Shown one piece after another: positions 43,663 to 53,672 of a stretch of DNA of 64,000 bases (the first letter of the stretch is position 1; every line of letters starts with the position of its first letter). Position numbers and translations under genes: made by a program. Location: positions 1,878,501-1,942,500 of the forward strand of contig NZ_JAPFCC010000001.1 in assembly GCF_025562715.2 (NCBI RefSeq). The letters run 5' to 3'. The notes below the pieces were generated by a model. That model was not told where the DNA came from, ran no database searches, and saw only the letters and a list, made by a program, of their open reading frames with translations. The stretch is from Endozoicomonas gorgoniicola. GTDB lineage: Bacteria; Pseudomonadota; Gammaproteobacteria; Pseudomonadales; Endozoicomonadaceae.

Positions 43663-44515
43663 TGATCTGCTGATACCGTTCACAGGCGTAAGCGGCTCTC
43701 AGGTCATGGCGATTTTTCAACCCGTGCTTTTTCAAAACCGCACCGCTGTAATGACGAACAGCTGACAAAAAATCCGGCAGACGTTGGTTTATGGGAACCA
43801 GGTTGTCTTTGTTTTCTTGCTGATCATTCTGAATCGCTGCTGCGGCTTCAAGAGATTTCATGGCGGTATCACTGACTGGCACTAACCGTTCGACACGGCT
43901 GGGGCTGGTGACAGTAGACTTGCCTCTGCCACCTTTAGTGCCTCGCTCTATATCGATCACACCGTTTTCTTTGGCTTGAATCAGCGCGTTCTGGCAGTCC
44001 AGAAGAGCAGCTTCTCTGGAGCGCAGGCCGAGTTCACGACATAAACCCAACAAAGCAGCAATGCGATCATGCCCCTGGCGATAAAGTTCCTGTTGTGCAG
44101 CAGCGAGTTTTACACGACTGAGTTCTGGTGCTTCTGTACGGATATGGCAGCGTTTGGCGTCAAGGGCTTCGGCGGGACTAATAAAAATGTCGTTGTTGCC
44201 ACGCAGGGCTTTAAGAACGGTGTTACAGGTGGATAATCGGTTTTGTGCTGTTGATACGACAATGGGTTTGCCTTGTCCGTTGAGTCTGGCTTTTAAATAC
44301 CCAGCGTAGTCTTTCAGGGTGTGATTGTTGATTTGATGGGCTTCTTTAATGTCTTGGGTCTTAGCCCAGTCGCAAAACCGCTGCCAGCGTTCCGAATGAG
44401 TCGCAATGCTGTGGCGCTGGCCTGCCATAGTGGTTTTCAAAGCATTACGTCCGGCGTAACTGAGTTGCTTGCCATAGCCATAATTCCGGTCAGATTTACT
44501 GTGATAACGAGACAT

Positions 44516-45452
44516 ATTCTCTCCTGTCCGCCCTTGTCCGGTACACTGGGAACTTCCGTCCTGATAACCCTGTTATTGTTTAATGTGGAACCAGATCACG
44601 CTCTGGTCAGGCGGGACAGCCTTGTAACGCAAGGGCTGCGGGCAGTTATGCTCTTTGTGGAACAAGACAGATGCCAGCTGTTACTAACGCGCACCTCATA
44701 GCCTTTCTGTATAAAGGCCGGGTTTGGTATGGCGTTTGTGACATTGATAACCGCAGAGTTGCCTCCTGTTTTGCGGCGGCGGTGTGGTTTTGAGCTTGAT
44801 ATACGACGATAGATTTGCTGTGTGGCACGGATGCCAATAAGCCTGAAGCCTGTCTCTTGAAAGGCTTTTGATTGAGCGAATGGTCAACCTGATTTCAGGA
44901 CAAATAGTTCGCTGTAAAAATGGAAGGATAGAATTGAACAGTGAGTCCGGTTTCTGTCATTTGGATAAAAAGCCTGCTTCTGACAACAGTAGTCAGATCA
45001 TCCGGCTCGGTACACTGAGCAATGAAAATCAAATGATCAGGGAAACCTGCCAAAAGCAGTCAATGAAAGAATGTCTGAACAGTGCCAGGTGTTGAAATAC
45101 CAAAAGCAGATCGCTTTCGGTGACGGTTTGCCCTGTCAATCGGTAACAGGGTATCAAATGAGTCGCTCGCAGGGAGTCCCAGTTGCCTCACGGCAATATC
45201 ATGGGTGGGTTTTGTCGAGCCACGTATGCAGCGCACCCATTTCGCTGGTTTCTTCCCGACAAAACACTGAAGTGTGGCAAGTATAGTGAACTTGTTTTGA
45301 TATAGCTCAGCTTACTGTAAACAAAACATGATAGGATAGTCAGGTTTTAAAATTTAACTGCCACTGTGAGACCGATGTCTGAATAATATCCGACCATTAT
45401 TTCTGTCTTAGGCGGTAGTGTGGACGAACAAAAAGTTAGCGGTCAACAAGGC
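44516..45452. other. 937-bp segment without a supported gene
   Basis: Only short frames occur; a 75-residue plus-strand frame at 44868-45095 has no family and no good ribosome site. Hairpins: CAGCCTTG...CAAGGGCTG near 44618-44641, and GTTTTGTCG (near 45211) with CGACAAAAC (near 45260). The latter pair encloses about 40 bases and ends in an AT-rich stretch. This may be a decayed gene or the left flank of the defence region. Confidence 0.4.
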
Positions 45453-45932
45453 TTAAGACCGCATTACCACTCCGGTTAAGCACATGACGATGCCAAATTC
45501 TGACACCAAACCACGCAGCTGATTGATGATACCGGTTCGCATATGCACGTAGCCCTGGCGAATGCGATGGATAATTAATGATGCCTGTTGGTGTACGGTT
45601 TTTACCGGCACAAAGCGCATCTTCGGGCGACCAAAGGCTTCGCAGATGGCCTCTGCATCATTACTGTCGTTTTTTTCACCCTGTCGATACGGGGCAACGT
45701 ATTTCGGAGCCATGATCCGGGCATCGTGACCCAGTTTGATAAATTCACGGGCCCAGTAATGAGCACCGGAGCAAGCCTCCATACCGATCAGGGCTGGAGG
45801 TAATTTGGCGACTTCAGGTATCAGTTGCTGTCGTTTTACCGTTTTACGAATGACGGTTCTGCCCTTCTGGTTAACACCATGCAGGCTGAACACATTTTTG
45901 GCCAGGTCGATACCGAGGGTTAATGTATTCAT
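45453..45932 (-). pseudogene. IS1111-type (IS110 family) transposase, N-terminal half
   Basis: About 145 residues of the DEDD domain are present: TLGIDLAKNVFSLHGVNQKG, ALIGMEACSGAHYWAREFIKLGH, MAPKYVAPYRQGEKNDSNDAEAICEA, MRFVPVKTVHQQA and INQLRGLVSEFG. Then the frame loses homology and stops. The missing C-terminal half means it is inactive. IS1111 relatives include a group that inserts into attC sites, which is of interest because cassette genes follow. Confidence 0.85.
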
Positions 45933-46090
45933 GAGCTTCTCCTGATGGAATATATCGCTGGATATACCAGTCTGGCATTATTTACCAAAAGTGGGAGGAG
46001 TCCATTTCATTCGTTAACTCCCCTCAGAGTAATAAATAAACATCGTATGTATAATTTAAATTCTCTTTTTGAAAACACCAAGGATGGAAT

Positions 46091-47020
46091 ATGACTTTTG
46101 AAGTCTTGGTTGAAGATCTCTTTTTAAATACATGCACAGATAAAAGTCTTGTACCAATAGAAAACAAGTCTATATTGTCACTAGCCAATGATTACCAAGA
46201 GGGAAAGTGGCGTCATAGTAAATTTCATAATTTTGTATGGGATAACATTGCAGAAACATCTTTATCCTATTCAGAAAGGGAAAGCTTAATAGATCAGTCT
46301 CATAGTAAATTGGTTGCCGCTGCACAGAGCTTGCGATTAACTGACTCGGATAGAGATATTGGAAAAGGAAGTGAGTTAGCAGAAATCATACTCTATGGAA
46401 TAATGCGGTACCACTATAATGCATTACCTGTTGTACCTAAAATATTTTACAAACAGAACTCACAAGACAATGCAAAAGGTGCTGACAGTGTCCACCTTGT
46501 TCTTGATGATAAAAATGACTTTACAATTTGGTTCGGGGAAGCGAAATTCTTCAACGACATCTCAGATAGTAGACTTGGCGATATTGTTAAATCTGTTGGT
46601 AATTCGCTTGCAACAGACAAATTGAAGCGTGAAAATTCAATAATCACAAACGTTCGTGATGTTGACTATTTAGTATCTGATGAGCATCTACTTGAAAGCA
46701 TAAAAAGTGCTCTAAGCCAAAGAGAATCAATAGACAACATTAAACCAAAACTTCATATACCAATACTTATTATTCATGAGTGCGAGATCACAGCTAACAA
46801 TAATAGATTCACGGATGAATACAAGCAAAACATCATTGATCTTCACAAAGATAGAGCAACGGCATATTTCAAAAAACAAATAAAGTCATTGTCAAAAATT
46901 GATATGTATGATCGCATTACTTTTCACTTAATATTATTACCTGTGCCGAATAAGGAACAAATCGTTAATCGCTTTGTGAACAAAGTTAAGGTATTCAAAG
47001 AGGACGCTGCAGATGAGTGA
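46091..47020 (+). CDS. hamA: HamA, nuclease effector of a Hachiman anti-phage system
   Basis: This encodes 309 residues (DUF1837/HamA). A PD-(D/E)xK nuclease core can be seen: Glu in GSELAE (95-98), Asp in KGADSVHL (132), and Glu-x-Lys in WFGEAKFF (150-152). HamA cleaves DNA when released by its HamB helicase partner upon infection. An AAGGA ribosome site precedes the ATG, and TATAAT at 46050-46055 is a fair -10 box. The gene overlaps hamB by 8 bp. Its base composition is much more AT-rich than the tra and housekeeping genes, a sign of transfer. An IS1111 scar lies immediately upstream. Confidence 0.9.
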   Translation: MTFEVLVEDLFLNTCTDKSLVPIENKSILSLANDYQEGKWRHSKFHNFVWDNIAETSLSYSERESLIDQSHSKLVAAAQSLRLTDSDRDIGKGSELAEIILYGIMRYHYNALPVVPKIFYKQNSQDNAKGADSVHLVLDDKNDFTIWFGEAKFFNDISDSRLGDIVKSVGNSLATDKLKRENSIITNVRDVDYLVSDEHLLESIKSALSQRESIDNIKPKLHIPILIIHECEITANNNRFTDEYKQNIIDLHKDRATAYFKKQIKSLSKIDMYDRITFHLILLPVPNKEQIVNRFVNKVKVFKEDAADE

Positions 47021-49115
47021 TATTTTTGAAGACCTTCATAATATTAACGACTTCATCAATGCCAACGAAATTGATTTCGCAAGAAATGAAGTAATCAAGT
47101 TGCTTGCAAAAATTGAAAAGCAAAATCTTGAATTTCCTGAACTTCTAAACCACTTTATTCGATCAGTCGGACTGTATCCTTATTTAGATTTGGAGAAAGC
47201 AAGCTGGCAAGAAAAGTTTATACACGAATCCTTTAAGGTAAATACTGGAGAAAATGATGTCACTTTACATAAAGAGCAGTCATCTCTACTAAAAAAGTTG
47301 CTTAAAGGAGAAAACATAGCAGTAAGTGCACCAACAAGCTTTGGGAAAAGCTTTGTTATAGATTCATTTATAGCAATAAACAAACCAAAAAACGTTGTTA
47401 TTATTGTCCCAACAATTGCACTAACAGATGAGACAAGAAGAAGACTACAAAGAAAGTTCTCCAATAAATACAAGATAATAACAACTACTGATGTAGAACC
47501 AAGCAACAACAATATTTTCATTTTCCCACAAGAGCGAGCCATAAGTTACATAGGGATTCTAGAAGAAATTGACATTTTAATCATTGATGAATTTTATAAG
47601 GCGAGCAAAAAATATGATAAAGAGCGTTCGCCATCTTTATTAAGAGCAATTTTAAAGTTAAGTAAAATTGCAAAGCAAAGATACTTTTTAGCTCCAAATA
47701 TAAAACATCTTAATGGCAGCGTATTTACCGAGGGAATGGAGTTCATAAGTCTAAATTACAACACTGTTTTTCTCGAAAAAAACGAAGTTTATAAACAGAT
47801 TAGCGATGATGTTTACACGAAAAGTGATGCGCTAATCGACATTTTGAAAAAAGAACAAGGTAAAACACTTATTTATGCAGGAACATATTCAAGTATCAAT
47901 GAAGTTTCAAATCTACTTATTGATGAAACCCCTCAAACAGAAAGTCAACTGCTAATTGGTTTTTCTCACTGGCTAATTAAAAACTATGACCGCAATTGGC
48001 AGCTGACAAGCCTAATTAAGCGTGGTTGTGGTGTACATAATGGGCGTTTACATCGCTCATTAAGCCAAATACAAGTCAAGCTCTTCGAAGAGCAAAATGG
48101 CTTAAATAGATTATTGTCTACATCTTCAATCATTGAAGGTGTCAATACGTCAGCTGAAAATGTTATTCTCTGGAGGAATAAGAATGGTACATACAATCTT
48201 AATGACTTCACATATAGGAATATCATTGGTCGTGGTGGCCGCATGTTCAAACATTTTATTGGCAATATATTCTTGTTAGAAGAGCCACCGAAAAAAGAAG
48301 AAAACCAAATAGACCTTGAGTTCAGTGATGAATTGGCAGCGAGTATTGATGAAAAACAATTTTCCCAAGAACTGACGCAAGAACAAATTGCAAAAATAAT
48401 TGCTTATAAAGAAGAAATGTCAGAGATTCTAGGTGAGGAGTCCTTTGACCGTTTACAAAAAGAACATGCATTTGATGATGCAGATACATCTGTAATATTG
48501 CGAATATCAAGAGCTCTTGATGAATCTCCAAATAATTTTAAAGGACTTGGCTACCTTAATTCTAGCGACCCTGAACAATGGGAATATTCTCTTTTTAAAG
48601 TCCTTGAGGTCATACCAGGCTATATTGGTGCACCATACAGGCAGTTCGTAGAATTTATAAAAGTTATCTCACAAAATTGGAGCATGAATTTTCACCAATT
48701 ACTAAACCGTTTAGATCAGCACAATATTGGCATAGATGATTTTTTTGAGCTTGAGAGAAAAGCTACTTTTAAATTTGCATCTTTATTAAATGAAATAAAT
48801 GTAATTCAGCACGAACTTTATCCAGAGCGATCTATAGATATATCATCGTTTGCTTCCAAGGTTTCATATGCATTTCTTCCTCCGAATGTATATATTCTCG
48901 AAGAGTATGGACTACCTAGAATGATTTCTAAAAAAATCCATGATTCAGGTTTAATAAATCTAGAGGACGATGAAATCAGTATTCATGATGTATTAGATTC
49001 GTTTAATGAGCTGGGATATGATCAAGTAATCCTGAGGGCTACAGACTTGGATTATTTTGATAAATATATCTTAGAGCATTTTTATGAAGGTATTTATAAA
49101 CCTGAGCAATCTTAA
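47013..49115 (+). CDS. hamB: HamB, helicase of a Hachiman anti-phage system
   Basis: This encodes 700 residues. Superfamily 2 helicase motifs in order: SAPTSFGKS (about 105-113), VIIVPTIALTDETRRRL, the DEFY box in DILIIDEFYKAS (about 187-198), STSSIIEGVNTSAENVILW, and NIIGRGGRMFKHFIG near 405. The C-terminal half is helical. HamB scans DNA and holds HamA inactive until damaged or phage DNA is met. The gene ends 20 bases before a half attC-like site and a group II intron end, suggesting that hamAB arrived as an integron cassette. Confidence 0.92.
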   Translation: MSDIFEDLHNINDFINANEIDFARNEVIKLLAKIEKQNLEFPELLNHFIRSVGLYPYLDLEKASWQEKFIHESFKVNTGENDVTLHKEQSSLLKKLLKGENIAVSAPTSFGKSFVIDSFIAINKPKNVVIIVPTIALTDETRRRLQRKFSNKYKIITTTDVEPSNNNIFIFPQERAISYIGILEEIDILIIDEFYKASKKYDKERSPSLLRAILKLSKIAKQRYFLAPNIKHLNGSVFTEGMEFISLNYNTVFLEKNEVYKQISDDVYTKSDALIDILKKEQGKTLIYAGTYSSINEVSNLLIDETPQTESQLLIGFSHWLIKNYDRNWQLTSLIKRGCGVHNGRLHRSLSQIQVKLFEEQNGLNRLLSTSSIIEGVNTSAENVILWRNKNGTYNLNDFTYRNIIGRGGRMFKHFIGNIFLLEEPPKKEENQIDLEFSDELAASIDEKQFSQELTQEQIAKIIAYKEEMSEILGEESFDRLQKEHAFDDADTSVILRISRALDESPNNFKGLGYLNSSDPEQWEYSLFKVLEVIPGYIGAPYRQFVEFIKVISQNWSMNFHQLLNRLDQHNIGIDDFFELERKATFKFASLLNEINVIQHELYPERSIDISSFASKVSYAFLPPNVYILEEYGLPRMISKKIHDSGLINLEDDEISIHDVLDSFNELGYDQVILRATDLDYFDKYILEHFYEGIYKPEQS

Positions 49116-49129
49116 AACCATACACCCGG

Positions 49130-49136
49130 AAGTTAA
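49130..49136 (+). other. Left half of a split attC-like site after hamB
   Basis: The hamB stop is followed by ...GGAAGTTAA and then the intron end. Joined to CAAGAGCTTCG at 57893, the sequence reads GTTAACAAGAGCTTCG, which mirrors the GCTTGTACGG...GTTAGGC side at 57915-57941. The 7-mer AGTTAAC deviates at one position from the RYYYAAC core. Confidence 0.5.
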
Positions 49137-49225
49137 ATCGGGTAAGAGCTGGTCTTTCTCCAGCTCTCCCCACACCACACCGGCATGCGAGTCCGCACCG
49201 GGCGGTTCACAGAAAGTATTAACCT
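49137..49225 (-). other. Group II intron 3' end (domains V-VI), fragment
   Basis: On the minus strand, GAACCGCCCGGTGCG GACT CGCATGCCGG forms a domain V-like hairpin with a two-base TG bulge. A second hairpin follows (AGAGCTGG with CCAGCTCT) and then an ending TTACCCGAT. The last dinucleotide AT fits the usual AY intron end. No reverse transcriptase is attached. I read it as the 3' end of the intron whose 5' end is at 57892. Confidence 0.6.
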
Positions 49226-49415
49226 TCACAGGATTCAATGGCTGGTAGCTATCATCTCTATTCTCTTGCCTGAGTCCGAGGTTCGGCTGTCTGCTCACCC
49301 TGTGTTAGCCAGAGCTGGTTTCAAATTCTTTCGCCAATATCGAGTATTGGTTTGTACGCATTATAAGTAACACCTGTCGTTTGGTATTATCTCCTGCTTC
49401 ATAGATGAGGCAGTA

Positions 49416-50086
49416 ATGAATAATATTGACGGACGCAAAATCTCGGATCAGGTCAGAGAACAAATACGATTTGAGGCCATTAGAGACTGGCATGCAGGCA
49501 TGAACCCTTCCAGCCTCGCTCGCAAATACGGTACGTCAAGAAAGACTGTCTATGAATGGATTGATCGTTATGAAAGTAATGGTTGGGACGGCCTCAAAAC
49601 ACGTACAGGCAAGACAGGTCCTAAACCAAAACTATCTCCAGAGCAGCAACAACAACTCCACCTGATTCTCAGAAGCAATTCTCCCATAGACTATGGCTAC
49701 CAAACTCCACTTTGCACTTGTCAGATAGTCGCCAAGCTTATTGATCAGAAATTTCAGGTCAAATATGTATCAGCCTCTGTTGCCAGGCTTCTTAAGCGGA
49801 TGGGATTTAGCCCCCAGAAGCCCCGTTGGGGAGCATGGCAGCAAGACCAAAAAAAATTGCTGAATGGCTGAATCTCCGCTATCCGCAGATACTCAAAAAA
49901 GCAGTTGAGCAAGATGCCATTATTTTCTTTCTGGATGAATCTACGGCCAAGTCAGAAAGTCATCGTGGTCGGACGTGGGGCGTCAAGGGACTCACTCCTG
50001 TCGTGAAAGCTACGGGCTCAAGACACAGGTTAAACCTTATTTCGGTTGTAAGTTCCGAAGGGATAATGAGATACAAAACATTTACA
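49416..50086 (+). pseudogene. IS630-family transposase, first part (interrupted)
   Basis: The first frame (49416-49871) has a helix-turn-helix N-terminus (NPSSLARKYGTSRKTVYEWIDRYESNGWDGL, GRKISDQVREQIR). At a run of eight A (near 49850) a -1 slip leads into KKIAEWLNLRYPQILKKAVEQDAIIFFLDESTAKSE with the first catalytic Asp. That kind of slip is normal for IS630. The frame reaches GIMRYKTFT at 50086, where a 4.4-kb unit is inserted. It resumes at 54515. Confidence 0.9.
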
Positions 50087-50514
50087 CTCGATGCTGCAGT
50101 TTTTAAGTGATTCGAAGGGGAGTGTCACGGGGGAGGAAAAAAGAAGTAGACTACCACTGCGGCTCCGAAATCAGGCCTTGCGAGATTCCGTCATAGCCAC
50201 AGCAGCAGGCTGGAAGGTAAGATCGCATAGGAACTTAATTACCGTCAAGTGTCGTTTGTGCTAATCCGCCCATTACCTGCTGTCACCGCCTTTCTGGATG
50301 CTCTAAATAGTGCCTGTCAGAAAACCCCTGAAAAACCTCTTCTGATTCTGGCGGGCAGGAATTGATAGTGATCAGATTTCACTGCCAACACAGTGCAAGA
50401 GCAGTTTTTATACTATGCTGCTCAAAATTTAATCAAAATCACCTATTTCCGAGCATAGTAAACCCTCACGCATGGCATGATCAAAAGCAAAGGAGCGGGT
50501 ATCTGGCTCGAAGG
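50087..50514. other. Left flank of the 4.4-kb unit
   Basis: No intact gene. A plus-strand stretch near 50256-50366 reads LIRPLPAVTAFLDALNSACQKTPEKPLLILAGRN and stops. This resembles the head of an IS701/IS4-like transposase and is probably a relic. GCAGTTTTTATA near 50401-50412 partly echoes the terminal repeat. Confidence 0.4.
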
Positions 50515-51938
50515 TTACTGACGATCTCTGGTCAGAAGAATTTTACCCAGCCGCTTCAAATTACCGGCAACAACCGCCAGTGCAACGTAGCGCTTAAAAC
50601 CCTCAATGCCTTTATCCGGGCATTTGTCGAGACCGTTCGCCTCCAGTGCATTGATATCAGATTCAACGGCTGAGTGTTTTCTTTTTGCCCGAATAAATTC
50701 CGGGTGAGATTCCCGCTTTTTGTCAATGGCTGACAGCCTGCCTTTTTTGGGCAAAACTGCACGTTCCAGCAGCACTTCGAGCTTTTCAAGATTACCCGGA
50801 CTCCAGAAACCTTTGTCGTAGCTCACCTGGCTTAATGCTGAAAACCGTTTTTTGGCACCCTCTGCCATAGGCACTGTAACCTGGTCGTCTGTCTGCTTTT
50901 GCATGACCTGGTGATGCAGGGTAAAACCAAACTGATCCTGCAACACGCAAACCCGTAATCCCAACTCCACCGGGGTTCCGGCTTTCCCCTTGCTGATCCA
51001 CTCGGTGTGAGGTTCAAAAATTGAGAACACCTTCTCATTATGAGGAATCTGCTCGTACTCAATAACCCGCCGGTAAATCAGGTCTATCTGATGGTGGCTA
51101 TGGGCAATGTGGTATTTAAGGTTCTCCAGCCTTGGCTCATCCGGTTGTTGTTTGGTCAGCAAAGACAAGGTCAATTCAGCTTTGCGGATAATTGAGGTGC
51201 TGTACTTGATGTACTCAAGATGAGCCATTTCAACTTCGTGCTGCCGCAAGCGCTGTTTCAATTCACAGGTAGCGCTGGAATGCTTCAGGTTTCGTGCTTT
51301 GTTATAACGCTTGCGGTGCTGATCCTTCAGGTATTCACGCTGACGCCAGCCCGGCAGTCGATACTGGTCAGATAGAGCTGACGCAAACTCGATACTCTTA
51401 CGACAAGCGTCGCTCAATAAGCCGATATCCGTAGGAAAGTGGACATCGGTTTTAACTACGAACGAATCGGCACGGCCATGTAGCGGTTCATCTTTTTTTT
51501 TACGAGCTGATGACCTGCTGCCACTATAATCTGGTTTACCTGATCCAGTATTTCCGGCGTGAAGCAGCTGATATTATCCTGCAGTGTCTGAGTATGGTAA
51601 GAGTGCGTGCAGTAAGGGCCGTGACCCAGCATTTTCCTGAGAGTGCCATGCTCATTAGCCAGTTCTTTCAGGCGGTCGTAGTCGCAGTTAGTGACCAGGC
51701 GAAGTGTGCCAAACACCAGTATTTTCCAGAACTCCATACCAGGACGGCCATTGTTTTTGTCTGTGGAAGTCATGGTGTCGAGTACTTGAAAAACCTGATT
51801 ACGCAGCTCAAGGTTTGTCCATATGTGCTGCAAAGCTTTCAGCAGACGGGGGATGTCGTCTCTTGACTTAGCGTCAAAGGTGATGGCAGAGATATCAACC
51901 TCGCCCAACTGCATTTGTGGGTTGATGGTTTGGCGCAT
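50515..51938 (-). pseudogene. ISNCY-type transposase with a frame change at a run of nine A
   Basis: The N-terminal frame starts at 51938 (MRQTINPQMQLGEVDISAITFDAKSRDDIPRLLKAL) and ends shortly after HQLVKKK at a run of nine A near 51494. The other frame picks up as DEPLHGRADSFVVKTDVHFPTDIGLLSDACRKSIEF and runs to 50515, ending KHSAVESDINALEANGLDKCPDKGIEGFKRYVALAVVAGNLKRLG. One extra A, or a -1 slip, would give a full protein. It may therefore be programmed frameshifting and not decay. Confidence 0.75.
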
Positions 51939-51980
51939 AAATGTGAAAACAGCCTGTTTTGTAAAATCTTCGAGAACTAT

Positions 51981-53414
51981 ATGGGGCTGCAGGCTGCTGT
52001 TTTCAAGTGTTTGAGGGTTTTCGGACAGGCACTAAATAACTCACTCAAATCCATCAGTTCGTCTGCACAGCTGAGTAAAAGCCAGAAGGTGACACTGGGT
52101 GTTTTTATCATGGGCATTGTCGTAACCAAAGCCATTAACTGGGCCGCTTTTGAACGCAGAAGTTTGGGCAAGTTCAAAACAACCCGCCTGTGCTGGATGT
52201 TTTATAAGGCTGAAATAGCATGGCATAGCTTGTTACAGGCCAGCATCAGAAACATACTCTTAAGCTATGGGATAAAAGCCGGAACCCTTGCAGCTGACGA
52301 CACAGGGAAGAAGCGTACCAAGCGAACCTCCAAAATAGACGGCGCCCACAAGGTAAAAGATAAATCAACGGGCGGCTACTTTAACGGACAGGAACTGGTC
52401 TTCATGGTGCTTGTCACTGAAATAGCCACCTTCCCGGTAGGGTTCCGTTTCTATGTACCCGACCCTGCATTGTCGGCGTGGAGGAAGAAAGACAAGTCGC
52501 TCAGGAAACAAGGTGTTCAGAACAAAGAGCGACCTGCGCGCCCCGAACCAGACCATGTTCGCTATCCCACCATGCAGTCGTTGACACTGGATATGCTGCA
52601 AGAATTTGTTGATGCGTTCCCGGAAATCGCAATCAGAGGTGTACTCGCTGACGCATTGTATGGCACAGGAGACTTCATGGATAAGGCAGCTGCGATAACC
52701 GGCGGAGCCCAGGTTATCAGCCAGTTACGCTCCAACCAGAAAGTGTCTAACAGAGGTCATTCTGAAGCTGCCCTGAAAACTTATTTTGCACGTCAAAAGG
52801 GAGTTCAGGCCCAACTTATGATCCGAGGTGGCAAAGAAGAGCAAGTCACCATTCAAGCAGCTCGATTGTATGTTAAGGCTCATGGGAAAAGACGTTTTGT
52901 TATTGCCCTGAAGTATGAAGGTGAGGAAGATTATCGTTACCTGGTGGCTTCAGATATGTCATGGCGACATACCGATATAGTCAGGCTTTACACCTTGAGG
53001 TGGTTGGTCGAGGTTTTTATTCAGGACTGGAAAGCCCACTGCGGCTGGAACAGATTGAGCAAGCAGCAAGGTGCTGATGGATCGCAGCGTGGCGTGATTC
53101 TGAGTCTGCTGTGCGAACATATGCTATTGCTGCACCCTGAGCAATTCGTCCTGCTAAAAAACAAACAGCCCGGGATGCCCGTTGGTTGTCTGATCGAGCG
53201 CCTCAACGCGGAAGCATTGCTTAACACGGTAAAAGCGGTGGTGGAGTCGGATGATCCGGACAATGAGCTACAGGCTCTTACATTAGCGTTGGAAGACACT
53301 CTGCCTAAACGAGAGTCGAGTAGACATATGGCTGGTAGAGACCTGGGAAGACAGGAAGCAACGGACACATTGAAAGCTCATGCTCAGAAATTTGAATTGT
53401 TGGACGCAGCTTAG
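51981..53414 (+). CDS. IS4-type transposase
   Basis: I start at 51981 (MGLQAAVFKCLRVFGQ), since the upstream extension overlaps the divergent ISNCY gene. It encodes 477 residues. The DDE core shows GTLAADDTGKKRTKR, RGVLADALYGTGDFM, and YTLRWLVEVFIQDWK, which has the exact Y-x2-R-x3-E-x6-K spacing of the IS4 family. It appears intact and could mobilise the unit, but its own ends are not resolved. Confidence 0.82.
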   Translation: MGLQAAVFKCLRVFGQALNNSLKSISSSAQLSKSQKVTLGVFIMGIVVTKAINWAAFERRSLGKFKTTRLCWMFYKAEIAWHSLLQASIRNILLSYGIKAGTLAADDTGKKRTKRTSKIDGAHKVKDKSTGGYFNGQELVFMVLVTEIATFPVGFRFYVPDPALSAWRKKDKSLRKQGVQNKERPARPEPDHVRYPTMQSLTLDMLQEFVDAFPEIAIRGVLADALYGTGDFMDKAAAITGGAQVISQLRSNQKVSNRGHSEAALKTYFARQKGVQAQLMIRGGKEEQVTIQAARLYVKAHGKRRFVIALKYEGEEDYRYLVASDMSWRHTDIVRLYTLRWLVEVFIQDWKAHCGWNRLSKQQGADGSQRGVILSLLCEHMLLLHPEQFVLLKNKQPGMPVGCLIERLNAEALLNTVKAVVESDDPDNELQALTLALEDTLPKRESSRHMAGRDLGRQEATDTLKAHAQKFELLDAA

Positions 53415-53672
53415 CATTGGGGCGCATGGAGCGTGTTGTTTAAGGGGAGCGGCAATCAACAATTTACCGGCTCCGGAACAATTGCTACACCCCATTTCTT
53501 TAACTCAGGGCGGCGAATGATGTGAGGCTGTATTTCAGCTAGTCGCTACCGCAATGCGCGAGACAGCACAGAAAGCACTATAATTTACCGTGTTTTTCCT
53601 ATGTCAGTAATTTCCAGAAACAGACTTATGATTTGAAACCGGAACATTAATGGCAGTAAAAGAGGTTCTGGT

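Larger units (their letters stand above)
41909..44515 (-). pseudogene. Second integrase gene (SAM-like/Integrase_1 type), split by an IS
   Basis: The N-terminal part (44515 down to 43670) carries the SAM-like domain and the first catalytic arginine region (LGLCRELGLRSREAALLDCQ), and reaches NRHDLRAAYACERYQQI. The frame continues on the far side of the insertion at 42055-41909 as THHLAPVIAGKRECVKSVDRKAREAIALVLGHQRTDVVASYLG and a stop. Removing 42056-43662 and one 7-bp target copy gives one 330-residue integrase with a complete C-terminal box (GHQRTDVVASYL). It lies upstream of bet and is probably part of the same mobile element. Confidence 0.88.

Noticed and set aside
43637..44515. Second integrase as an integron integrase
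   Set aside because: The domain make-up (SAM-like N-terminus, GHQRTDVVASYL box) is of the phage/element type. No IntI-specific insert is seen, so the cassette array has no intI in this window.
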